A DNA stretch of 15,066 nt from Chloroflexota bacterium (GTDB lineage Bacteria > Chloroflexota > Limnocylindria > QHBO01). A program made the position numbers and the translations under genes. Within the stretch, counting starts at the first letter, position 1, and the number at the start of each line of letters is the position of its first letter. Positions 1-6,858 of this stretch are shown here, piece by piece. The stretch lies in NCBI GenBank assembly GCA_005879775.1, contig VBJX01000019.1:1-15066 (forward strand). The letters are read 5' to 3'. Under the pieces are notes generated by a model. The model saw only the letters and a list, made by a program, of their open reading frames with translations, ran no database searches and was not told the DNA's origin.

Positions 1-779
1 CCACCCCCATCACCGGCTTCCTCTCGGTGGGTCCCAAGATCGGCGCCTTCGCGCTCCTGGTGCGGATCTTCGCCGATGGGCTCGGCGCCCATGGTGGCGA
101 CTGGTTCGGGGTGATGGCCATCCTGGCGGTGGTGACGATGACCGGCGGCAACATCGTGGCCCTGACCCAGACCAACGTGAAGCGCATGCTCGCCTACTCG
201 AGCATTGCGCACACCGGCTACATCCTGGCCGCGCTGGCGGCCTTCGCGCACGTCTCGGCCGACAACCTGCTCGGCCACCCGGACCCTCGAGCCGAGGCGA
301 TCCAGGCGGTCCTCTTCTACCTGCTCGGCTACGCGGTGATGAACGTCGCCGCCTTCGCGGTGGTGGGCATGCTGCAGCGCGATCCACGCCGCTTCGGCGG
401 ACTGGCCGGCTTCTCCGGCCTGGCGGCGAGGGCGCCGCTGCTGGCCGCGGGGATGGCCATCCTCCTCCTGTCGCTGACCGGCATCCCGCCCACGGTCGGC
501 TTCTTTGCCAAGCTGTACGTGATCATCGCCACCGTGGACGCGGGCGTGGCATGGCTGGCGGTGGCGATCGCGCTCAACGCCGCGCTGGCCGCCTATTACT
601 ACCTGCGCGTGATCGTCTACATGTACATGCGCGACCCGGAGGCGGAGCCGGCGGCCATCGAGCGCTCGGCGTTCGGCTCGCTGGCGCTGACCCTCTCGGT
701 GGTGGGGGTCGTGGTCCTTGGGCTGCTGCCGGAGCCGATCCTGACCTTCGTCCGCAGCTCGGTCGCCAGCCTGTTCTAG
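1..779 (+). CDS. nuoN: NADH-quinone oxidoreductase subunit N, 3' part (5' end outside window)
   Basis: This is the C-terminal part (about 259 residues) of a polytopic membrane subunit of respiratory complex I, the antiporter-like subunit N/ND2. It takes part in proton translocation coupled to NADH:quinone electron transfer. The reading frame is open from base 3, so the gene enters from the left; the GTG at 27 is internal. Visible family features are TPITGFLSVGPKIGAF near the left edge, the strongly conserved NVKRMLAYSSIAHTGY block with the proton-channel Lys, and SLTGIPPTVGFFAKLYV before the last helices. About seven hydrophobic segments remain. It ends in TAG at 777-779, 10 nt before the next gene, and is probably the last nuo gene of its operon. 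NuoN is favoured over NuoL or NuoM because of the conserved blocks and the C-terminus directly after the final helix. Confidence 0.93.
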   Translation, partial: TPITGFLSVGPKIGAFALLVRIFADGLGAHGGDWFGVMAILAVVTMTGGNIVALTQTNVKRMLAYSSIAHTGYILAALAAFAHVSADNLLGHPDPRAEAIQAVLFYLLGYAVMNVAAFAVVGMLQRDPRRFGGLAGFSGLAARAPLLAAGMAILLLSLTGIPPTVGFFAKLYVIIATVDAGVAWLAVAIALNAALAAYYYLRVIVYMYMRDPEAEPAAIERSAFGSLALTLSVVGVVVLGLLPEPILTFVRSSVASLF

Positions 780-789
780 ACTCCCGGCC

Positions 790-1455
790 ATGAGGCGCCT
801 CTTCAGCGCGGGGATCGCGGTCCCGCTCATCCTGGCCCTGGCCGGCCAGCTCGATCTCGACCCTGCGGCGCTGGCGAGCCTGCCCCAGATCCCGGATGGG
901 ACGCCCACGCCGGGCGAGACGCCCACCGCCCCGCCCAGCCTGGGGGCCACGCCGGTGCCCACCGCCTCGCCAACCTCGATCCCCGACACCTGGGTGGCGG
1001 TGCAGATCCAGATCGCCTCGGTGGGGATCAACGTGCGGGTAATGAAGTCCACGAGCGCGGCGACCGACTACTTCCCGACCGAGGACGCCGCCTACATCCT
1101 GCGCAAGAGCGTTGAACCGGGTCGGGGCGGCAACGTGTACATGATCGCGCACGCCGAGCTGCACCTGTTCAAGCCGCTCTGGAACGTGCTCCTGGGGGAC
1201 GAGGTGAAGATCCTGATGTCAGATGGGCAGGTCCTGCGCTACGTGGTGACCGAGATCCACCCCAACCAGAGCTGCCCCGACACCCGGGCGCCTGCCGATC
1301 CAAGCCCGCCGCCCGCGCTGCGCGACGCGCCCCCCGGCTGCCCCGCCACCTACTGGTCGAGGCCCACCGACCACGAGCGCCTCACGCTGCAGACCAGCCA
1401 GGGCTTCAACCGCAACTATGGCGAGCTGGTGGTGGTGGCCGACCCCCTCTTCTGA
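790..1455 (+). CDS. Sortase-like secreted protein with Ser at the catalytic Cys position
   Basis: This 221-residue protein has an N-terminal hydrophobic segment (about residues 5-19, signal/anchor), a Pro/Thr-rich linker (about 37-66) and a sortase beta-barrel domain (about 67-221). Sortases are cell-surface cysteine transpeptidases. The family pattern is visible as VYMIAHAELHLF (His121 at the catalytic His position), the following LWNVLLGDEVKI strand-turn, and LTLQTS in place of the canonical TLxTC. Residue 203, expected to be the nucleophilic Cys, is Ser (AGC at 1396-1398). Glu212 precedes the final LVVVA strand where an Arg is usual; Arg208 lies nearby. Two cysteines (162 and 184) sit in a long loop and are not at the active-site position. 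The ATG start is 10 nt after nuoN without a clear ribosome site. The fold assignment is fairly sure; transpeptidase activity is doubtful. Confidence 0.75.
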   Translation: MRRLFSAGIAVPLILALAGQLDLDPAALASLPQIPDGTPTPGETPTAPPSLGATPVPTASPTSIPDTWVAVQIQIASVGINVRVMKSTSAATDYFPTEDAAYILRKSVEPGRGGNVYMIAHAELHLFKPLWNVLLGDEVKILMSDGQVLRYVVTEIHPNQSCPDTRAPADPSPPPALRDAPPGCPATYWSRPTDHERLTLQTSQGFNRNYGELVVVADPLF

Positions 1456-2947
1456 GCCAGGAGCAGCGCCGGAATGAGGGTCACCGCCGCGACGCCCAGC
1501 GCGATCGAGAAGACGAGGCGCAGGACCGCGGCCGCCTCTCCCCGTGACCAGGCCTCGAGCAGGTCGACCAGCCGCAGGCTGGCGTTCGGGTCGACCCCCA
1601 CGAACTCCGGATGCCCAAGCCTGGTGACGAGGGCATCGCGGCGGGCCGGATCGTTGATCAGGGCGCTCAGCTCGTCGATGCGGCTCTGCCCGATGGAGGT
1701 CAGCAGCGCCAGCCCGATGCTCATGCCGATCGTGCGGGTCACCTGCAGCATGGCGCTGGCCACCCCGTAGGCGCCGGCGCCGGCCACCTCCACGGCCGCG
1801 GTCCCGCGCGGCGAGACCGTCAGGCCGAAGCCGATCCCGTAGACCGCCAGGTCCCGCTGCAGCCGAGCCAGATCGGTGTCGGTACCCCAGCCGAGCCCCA
1901 GCCAGAGCCCGATGGCTGTCAGCACAATGCCGGCCACCGCGGTGATCCGCCCACCCATCAGCCCGGAGGCGACGCCGCCGAAGATCGCACCGATGGCGAT
2001 CGCCAGGGTCAGCGCGGTGAGCGCCGCCGCGGCGCGATCCGGGCCGGCATCCAGGACCCGGTCCACGAAGACAGGTCCCCCGATGATGGCCGTCGCCAGG
2101 GTGTAGCCGGTCAGCAGGCTGATGGCGTTCGATGCGCTGAAGCGCCGATCGGCGAAGAGCCGGGGATCGACCAGCGGCCAGCGTCGTCGCAGCTGCAGGA
2201 CGCCGACCAGCCCGTCTGCCCCGCCTGCGTGACGGCCGCGATGCCCGCCACCAGACCCAGCGAGCCGATCGCCGCGCCGACCAGGTCGATCTTGCCGGGG
2301 GCTCTCGGCGTTTCGATGCCGCCGGCCACGACGTAGATGAGGAGCAGGGTGACGAGGGCGACCGGCACGTTGAGGAAGAAGATCCACTGCCAGCTGGCAA
2401 GATCCAGGCCCGGCACCGGAATCGAGACGTTGAGCAGGACCCAGGCGCCATAGGCGGGACCGACCGCCATGCCGACGAAGGTGGCCGCCCCCTCGACCCC
2501 CAGGGCGGCCGCGCGGGCGCGCCCGCGGAAGAGGTGACTGGCGAGCGCCATGGAGAGAGGGACCAGCGCGCCACCGCCGAAGCCCTGCACCACCCGCGCC
2601 GCGATCAGCCAGTCGAGGCCGGCCGCCGGTCCGGCGAAGCGGGCGAGGCCCGCCCCCAGGCTGCCCGCGGCGAAGAGGAGCAGCGCCGCGACGTAGAGCC
2701 GTCGGGCGCCCCACAGGTCCGCCGCGCGGCCGGCGAGTGGCATCGCCACCACGTAGGCCAGCAGGTAGGCGTTGACGATCCAGCTGGCACGACCCAGATC
2801 GGCCCAACCGCCGAAGTCGGGGACGATGGAGGGCAGGGCGATGGCGACCACCATCAGCTCGGCGCCACCCAGGAAGACGCCCAGGGAGGCGACCAGCAGG
2901 ATCGCCCAGGCCGACGCCGGGCGCAGCTCGCCCATCGAGGAGCTCAC
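1416..2947 (-). pseudogene. DHA2-family (EmrB/QacA-like) MFS exporter, frameshifted near 2200-2225
   Basis: A drug:H+ antiporter of the major facilitator superfamily, read in two frames. The N-terminal half (GTG at 2947, overlapping the upstream permease stop as GTGA) has TM1 with FLGGAELMVVAIALPSI, the motif A-like GRAADLWGARRLY, and motif C-like GPAYGAW. It runs in frame to about VTQAGQTGW and then diverges to a stop at 2111. The C-terminal half resumes in another frame at LQLRRRWPLVDPRLF and continues with normal helices to the stop at 1416. Joining the halves leaves roughly 20 residues too few between the conserved GW and DPRLF positions of this family, about one membrane segment. This suggests an out-of-frame deletion rather than a single-base slip, and it could be an assembly error. 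The last 40 bp overlap the convergent sortase-like gene. The halves together give about 510 codons, near the usual DHA2 length. Confidence 0.8.
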
Positions 2948-3663
2948 AGGTCGCGGCGTTCCATGAGTACCGCACCCAGCACCAGCAGCACCGACGCAGC
3001 GGCCAGGGCACTGCCCGCTGACCGAATCGCATCCGAAACAGGACGTGAGGCGTGGTCCAGGTCAGCAAGCACGCCCAGGCCGGCGGTCGGCAGCGGAGGC
3101 ATGGCCAGCGGGCCGGCCACCGCCAGCCCAAACACGGCGCCGACCACGACCAGGCTGACCAGCGCCGCGCTCCGCCGGCCGAGGAGGGTCCCGATCAGCA
3201 GCCCGAGGGCGGCGGCGGCCAGCGCCGTCGCCAGGGTGGCGCCCACCGCGGCAGTGAAGGGGATCGGGTCAGGCGTCGTCTCGGCGCGCTCCAGGACGGT
3301 CAGCCAGGCGCCGATCCCGCCCAGCCCGATCCCAACCGCCAGCAGGATGGCGAGCGCCACGAACCAGCTGGCCAGGATGGTCGAGCGTGGCACCGCCCGC
3401 ACCACGACCCAGGCCGCGGTGCCGCCGGCGCACTCCGAGGCGATGCTCCAGGCTCCCAGGGCGGCCACCACCGCCACGGCCACCGAGAGCGAGGCGGCGA
3501 ACCAGAAGCCGGCGCCGCCCACCGCGCTCAGCCCCGACAGCTCAGGCGGCACCACGGCCTCGACGAGCCCGGCGAGGACCGGGAGCACGAGCATGGGGAT
3601 CAGGCGGAACGTGATCCACAGCTCGCGCAGCGCGAGGCCCACCAGCACCGGGAGGCGGATCAC
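2944..3663 (-). CDS. ABC-2-like membrane permease
   Basis: This 239-residue integral membrane protein has about six hydrophobic segments (roughly 20-38, 50-75, 97-122, 140-163, 166-190 and 214-234) and no soluble domain. It starts with GTG at 3663, inside the stop of the upstream ABC ATPase (GTGA overlap), and its TGA at 2946-2944 overlaps the MFS start in the same way, so the three genes are translationally coupled. No sequence signature is specific enough to name a substrate. Topology and position make it the likely membrane partner of the adjacent ABC protein, hence the ABC-2-like call. What it moves is unknown, and the partner ATPase appears unable to bind ATP normally. It could be a stand-alone membrane protein that kept its old neighbour. 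Confidence 0.65.
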   Translation of the reverse strand: MIRLPVLVGLALRELWITFRLIPMLVLPVLAGLVEAVVPPELSGLSAVGGAGFWFAASLSVAVAVVAALGAWSIASECAGGTAAWVVVRAVPRSTILASWFVALAILLAVGIGLGGIGAWLTVLERAETTPDPIPFTAAVGATLATALAAAALGLLIGTLLGRRSAALVSLVVVGAVFGLAVAGPLAMPPLPTAGLGVLADLDHASRPVSDAIRSAGSALAAASVLLVLGAVLMERRDL

Positions 3664-4403
3664 TGCCCAACCGCGACAGGCGTCTGGCCACTGCCCGGGA
3701 CACCGGCGTCGGCCAGCGCCTGGATCCCGCGCATCGAGAGCGGCAGGTTCCGCTGCGTGAGCTCGGCAATCGAGATGTGGAGTGCGACCCTCCCCGCACG
3801 CAGCAGCGCCACCTGGTTGACCAATCCGTCCTCGCTGGCCGGATATCGGCTGGCGAGCAGCACCGTACGGCGCTGTCCCGGCACGGAAAGAAGTCGGCTC
3901 CGCTCCACGGGGTCCAGCGAGCGCAGCGGCTCATCGAGCAGCAGCACCTCCGGATCGGCGATGGTGGCGGCGGCCATCGCGGTGCGCTGCGCCAGTGCAG
4001 GCCCGCCGCGACGCACCGGGATCCCGATCTGGGCGCCGAGTCGGTAGTGCTCGGCGGCCGCCTCGACCCGTCGCCGTCGCTCCTCGGCATCGAAGCCGGC
4101 GAGTCGCCCCGCAAGGTCGAGAGCCTCGCCAGGCGCCATCCACGGGTGAATGCCGGCCTCGGGCCCCACGTAGCCGATCCGCCGCGCCCAGCCCGCCGCA
4201 GAGTCGTCGGCGCGCGCCACGCCAGCGATGCGCACCACCCCGGCACTGGCCCGGGCCAGTCCGGCCAGGACGCGCAGCAGGAAGGAGGCCGATCCCTCGG
4301 GGGTCGACACGACGAGCAGCCGCGCGCCCACCCCCACGGCCAGGTCGAGCCCATCGAGCAGGCGCTCGCCTTGCACCGTGCGTCGCAGGCCGTCGCAGAC
4401 CAC
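3660..4403 (-). CDS. ABC transporter ATPase-like protein with degenerate nucleotide-binding motifs
   Basis: The overall ABC ATPase plan is clear: a strand LLDGLDLAVGVGARLLVV leading to the P-loop position, LLRVLAGL after it, a helical region, Walker B VLLLDEP (about 153-159) and the D-loop SLDP. The key motifs are damaged. The P-loop reads STPEGSAS (about 33-40), with Ala39 where the Walker A Lys belongs. The signature is RRGGPALAQ instead of LSGGQ. The H-loop region reads ASRYP with no His. Only Walker B is intact. The protein is therefore probably not a normal ATPase. Coordinates use a GTG at 4403 that has no ribosome site. A CTG at 4469 in the same frame follows a perfect GGAGG (4480-4476) by 6 nt and adds 22 residues, so it may be the true start. 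It is the first gene of the coupled minus-strand operon. Confidence 0.75.
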   Translation of the reverse strand: MVCDGLRRTVQGERLLDGLDLAVGVGARLLVVSTPEGSASFLLRVLAGLARASAGVVRIAGVARADDSAAGWARRIGYVGPEAGIHPWMAPGEALDLAGRLAGFDAEERRRRVEAAAEHYRLGAQIGIPVRRGGPALAQRTAMAAATIADPEVLLLDEPLRSLDPVERSRLLSVPGQRRTVLLASRYPASEDGLVNQVALLRAGRVALHISIAELTQRNLPLSMRGIQALADAGVPGSGQTPVAVGQ

Positions 4404-4475
4404 GGCGGCCGGGCGCAGGAGGCGGACGGAACGGGAGGCCCACAGCGCGTCCGGGGTGGAGCTCGTCAGGTCACA

Positions 4476-4480
4476 CCTCC
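4476..4480 (-). promoter_or_regulatory. Ribosome binding site GGAGG for a probable CTG start at 4469
   Basis: GGAGG lies 6 nt upstream of CTG (4469-4467), which is in frame with the degenerate ABC ATPase. The annotated-style GTG at 4403 has no Shine-Dalgarno sequence. A GTG just before the CTG in another frame meets TGA after one further codon and is not a usable start. This supports initiation at a non-standard CTG codon. Confidence 0.45.
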
Positions 4481-4506
4481 GCGGTCGTGCGGGCCAATGG
4501 TCGGCC

Positions 4507-4515
4507 AGTCTAGCA
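4507..4515 (-). promoter_or_regulatory. Possible extended -10 promoter for the minus-strand ABC/MFS operon
   Basis: On the minus strand, TGC followed by TAGACT forms an extended -10 element about 20 nt upstream of the GGAGG ribosome site. No convincing -35 is seen 17 nt further up, which is tolerated for extended -10 promoters. The same TAGACT hexamer occurs in the promoter proposed at 14798-14827. Confidence 0.35.
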
Positions 4516-4521
4516 CCCCCC

Positions 4522-4551
4522 TTGACGCTGCCAGACCGGCACCCATATCAT
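4522..4551 (+). promoter_or_regulatory. Sigma70-type promoter of the arsR/PIM-like operon
   Basis: TTGACG (4522-4527) and TATCAT (4546-4551) are separated by 18 bp. Each matches five of six consensus positions, and they lie in a locally AT-rich island within a GC-rich region. Transcription would start near 4558, giving a leader of about 40 nt before the ATG at 4599. Confidence 0.6.
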
Positions 4552-4565
4552 AAGCCTCCGCTTAT
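4550..4565. promoter_or_regulatory. Candidate operator: inverted repeat ATAAG-N6-CTTAT
   Basis: Five-base arms ATAAG (4550-4554) and CTTAT (4561-4565) flank CCTCCG. An overlapping perfect palindrome TTATATAA spans 4562-4569. The dyad covers the end of the -10 and the expected transcription start of the plus-strand promoter, a typical place for repression by an ArsR-family dimer. AT-rich dyads are common ArsR targets. Autoregulation by the adjacent regulator is inference. Confidence 0.4.
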
Positions 4566-4598
4566 ATAAATCGGCATTTGATAAAGAAGCACTACGAC

Positions 4599-4961
4599 AT
4601 GACCCTCTCCCCCGAGACCAACGCCGAGCGCGACCTCCGCCGCCTGCGGACCGTGTACCGAGCGCTCGGCGACGAGACCAGGCTCCGCATCATCAGCCTC
4701 ATGGCCGAGCATGGGCCGATGCCGGTGAACGAGCTGTCGGCTCGAGTCGCGCTCTCCCAGCCCCTCATCAGCTGGCATCTGCGCATCCTTCGCCTGGCCG
4801 GCCTGATCGACACCCGCCGCCAGGGACGCGAGGCGATCTGCCAGCTCCGCACCGCCGCCTTCGAGGAGCTGCACGAGGCGGAGGCACGGCTCATCGGCGG
4901 CACCTCGGGGATCGGGGTGGCCCGCTCCAGGGCACGCTCGGAGGTCGCCGATGTCGGCTAG
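4599..4961 (+). CDS. ArsR-family winged-helix transcriptional regulator
   Basis: This 120-residue DNA-binding repressor-type protein contains the family core YRALGDETRLRIISLMAEHG (about 20-39), the helix-turn-helix with recognition segment SQPLISWHLRILRLAGLI (about 53-70), and the wing RRQGREAICQL (about 73-83). The cysteine pair typical of metal-sensing ArsR proteins (ELCVC-like) is absent: the equivalent stretch reads MPVNELS. The inducer is therefore probably not a metal bound at that site. ATG at 4599 is chosen because AAAGAAG lies about 9 nt upstream; a TTG at 4578 would add 7 residues without a ribosome site. The 3' end overlaps the next gene by 11 nt, so the regulator is transcribed with the inositol lipid genes. 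Its divergent position also allows control of the minus-strand transporter operon. Confidence 0.9.
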   Translation: MTLSPETNAERDLRRLRTVYRALGDETRLRIISLMAEHGPMPVNELSARVALSQPLISWHLRILRLAGLIDTRRQGREAICQLRTAAFEELHEAEARLIGGTSGIGVARSRARSEVADVG

Positions 4962-5640
4962 TCACCCAGCACACGACCTGCCGCGTGGCGACGCCCTCCT
5001 CTCGACGCGCACCAAGGAGGCGGTCCGCGCGCTCCTCGCCCCGGTCGTCCGGCTGGCGATTCGTCTGCACATCACCCCTAACGCGGTGACCGTCTTTGGC
5101 TTCCTGCTCGTCTCCGTGGCGGGCGTGCTGGTCGCCATGGGCCAGCTGCTTCCCGGAGCTGCGGTGCTGGTCGCCGGCTCGCTGCTCGATGCGGTGGACG
5201 GCGCCCTGGCACGCGCCACCGGCGGGACAACCGCCTTCGGCAGCTTCCTGGACTCAACCCTGGATCGCGCCGCCGAGGCGATCCTCTACGGCGCCATCGC
5301 CGCCTACTACCTGCGCACGGCTCCCGATCCGCTCGGCCCGGTGCTCCTGGCCCTGGTCGCACTGGCGGGATCGTTCATGGTCAGCTACACGCGGGCCAAG
5401 GCGGAGGGGATTGGCTTCAGCGCCTCGGTGGGGCTCGCGCCGCGTACTGAACGGCTGGTGATCATCGTGGCCGGCATCGCGCTGGCCGGCATCGGCTTCG
5501 AGATCGGTCTCATCGGCGCCATGGCCCTGGTCGCCACCCTCTCGGTGGCCACCACCATCCAGCGCATCTGGCACGTCCGCCGCCTGTCGCTCGCAGGCGA
5601 GGCAGCCGGCGGCATCAACGACGCTTCACGGGAGAGTTGA
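4951..5640 (+). CDS. pgsA: CDP-alcohol phosphatidyltransferase, probable phosphatidylinositol-phosphate synthase
   Basis: This 229-residue inner-membrane enzyme carries the complete CDP-alcohol phosphotransferase motif D80-xx-D83-G84-xx-A87-R88-x8-G97-xxx-D101-xxx-D105, whose aspartates bind two metal ions and CDP. Later blocks SYTRAKAE (about 145-152) and APRTERLVI (about 163-171) are typical of the subfamily that includes actinobacterial phosphatidylinositol-phosphate synthase and archaetidylinositol-phosphate synthase, where basic residues bind the inositol phosphate. The expected reaction is CDP-diacylglycerol + inositol 1-phosphate to phosphatidylinositol phosphate + CMP. About six membrane segments are seen. 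The next gene makes inositol phosphate, which strongly supports this substrate over glycerol phosphate. The ATG overlaps the arsR 3' end by 11 nt. A phosphatidylglycerophosphate synthase role is the less likely alternative. Confidence 0.85.
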   Translation: MSASHPAHDLPRGDALLSTRTKEAVRALLAPVVRLAIRLHITPNAVTVFGFLLVSVAGVLVAMGQLLPGAAVLVAGSLLDAVDGALARATGGTTAFGSFLDSTLDRAAEAILYGAIAAYYLRTAPDPLGPVLLALVALAGSFMVSYTRAKAEGIGFSASVGLAPRTERLVIIVAGIALAGIGFEIGLIGAMALVATLSVATTIQRIWHVRRLSLAGEAAGGINDASRES

Positions 5641-5645
5641 AGAGC

Positions 5646-6854
5646 GTGGCACGCACCGTAAAGAGCTCGACGAACGGCCACCGGACGTCGAACGGCAAGA
5701 TCCGGGTGGCGATCGTCGGCGTCGGGAACTGCGCCTCGAGCCTGGTCCAGGGACGCTACTACTACGAGGATGCGCGGGACGGCGACTTCGTCCCCGGCCT
5801 GATGCACGTCAACCTGGGCGGCTACCACATCCGCGACATCGAGTTCGTGGCGGCCTTCGACGTCGACAAGACCAAGGTCGGGACCGATCTGTCCGAGGCG
5901 ATCTACGCCGGGCAGAACAACACCTTCACGTTCCAGCAGGTCCCCAACCTGGGCGTGACCGTCGATCGCGGCATGACCCACGACGGGCTCGGCAAGTACC
6001 TGAGCCAGGTGATCGAGAAGGCTCCCGGACCGACCGCCGACGTGGTCGGCATCCTCAAGGAGCGCGAGGTCGATGTGGTCGTCTCGTATCTCCCGGTCGG
6101 GAGCGAGGAGGCGACCAAGTGGTACGTGGAGCAGGCCCTGCAGGCGGGGGTTGGGTTCATCAATGCCATCCCGGTCTTCATCGGTCGCGAGCCGTACTGG
6201 CAGCGGCGCTTCGCCGAGCGCGGCCTGCCGATCATCGGCGATGACATCAAGAGCCAGGTGGGGGCCACCATCACCCATCGGGTCCTGACCAGGCTCTTCA
6301 TGGACCGCGGGGTGCGGATCGACCGCACCTACCAGCTGAACTTCGGGGGCAACACCGACTTCCTGAACATGCTCGAGCGCGAGCGGCTGGAGTCTAAGAA
6401 GATCAGCAAGACGAACGCCATGACCTCGATGCTCGATTACGAGATCGACGACGAGAACGTGCACGTCGGCCCGTCCGACTACGTGCCGTGGCTCAAGGAC
6501 CGCAAGTGGTGCCACATCCGCATGGAGGGGACCACCTACGGTGACGTTCCGCTCAACCTGGAGCTCAAGCTCGAAGTGTGGGACTCGCCCAACAGCGCCG
6601 GGGTCATCACCGACGCGATCCGCTGCCTGAAGCTGGGCCTCGATCGCGGCCTGGTCGGCACGCTGGTCGCTCCCTCGGCCTACTTCATGAAGAGCCCCCC
6701 GCGTCAGATCCACGACGACGTGGCGCACGAGCGGGTCGAGGCCTTCATCCGCGGCGACGACAACGAGACGCTGGTCGGCACCGAGACCCCGCCCAGGGCC
6801 ACGCTGCGTAAGATGGCGCGTGGCAAGTCAAAGGCAGCCGCCGGCGTCGACTGA
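5646..6854 (+). CDS. ino1: Inositol-3-phosphate synthase (myo-inositol-1-phosphate synthase)
   Basis: This 402-residue cytosolic NAD-dependent enzyme converts glucose 6-phosphate to 1D-myo-inositol 3-phosphate, the inositol donor for the preceding synthase. It is of the short prokaryotic type. Diagnostic stretches are the dinucleotide-binding VAIVGVGNCASSL (about 21-33), SYLPVGSEEATKWY (about 147-160), GDDIKSQVGAT (about 198-208), LNFGGNTDFLNM (about 231-242), SKTNAMTSML (about 254-263) and PSDYVPWLKDRKWCHIRMEG (about 276-295), which carry the active-site lysines. GTG at 5646 is preferred because GGAGAG (5631-5636) lies 9 nt upstream; a TTG at 5637 would add three residues with no spacing. 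It starts just after the synthase stop, consistent with one transcript. The tail after about residue 385 is basic and not conserved. Confidence 0.95.
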   Translation: MARTVKSSTNGHRTSNGKIRVAIVGVGNCASSLVQGRYYYEDARDGDFVPGLMHVNLGGYHIRDIEFVAAFDVDKTKVGTDLSEAIYAGQNNTFTFQQVPNLGVTVDRGMTHDGLGKYLSQVIEKAPGPTADVVGILKEREVDVVVSYLPVGSEEATKWYVEQALQAGVGFINAIPVFIGREPYWQRRFAERGLPIIGDDIKSQVGATITHRVLTRLFMDRGVRIDRTYQLNFGGNTDFLNMLERERLESKKISKTNAMTSMLDYEIDDENVHVGPSDYVPWLKDRKWCHIRMEGTTYGDVPLNLELKLEVWDSPNSAGVITDAIRCLKLGLDRGLVGTLVAPSAYFMKSPPRQIHDDVAHERVEAFIRGDDNETLVGTETPPRATLRKMARGKSKAAAGVD

Positions 6855-6858
6855 GCCG

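Noticed and set aside
1416..1455. Convergent 40-bp overlap as evidence that one of the two genes is misread
   Set aside because: Both ends are plausible: the sortase domain needs its final LVVVA strand, and the MFS tail beyond its last helix is short and non-conserved. Convergent overlap at tails is acceptable in this compact genome.
2534..4047. Overlapping plus-strand open frames opposite the MFS, permease and ABC genes
   Set aside because: Low-complexity Gly/Ala/Arg/Gln products without domains, opposite coupled minus-strand genes with membrane segments and Walker B.
4562..4569. TTATATAA as a second -10 element for arsR
   Set aside because: No -35-like hexamer lies at a suitable distance. 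The TTGACG/TATCAT pair is better, and this palindrome fits better as part of an operator.
5385..6728. Long open frame (447 codons) on the minus strand opposite ino1
   Set aside because: It is a shadow of the strongly supported inositol-3-phosphate synthase gene in GC-rich DNA. Its product has a biased Asp/Val/His-rich composition and no domain.
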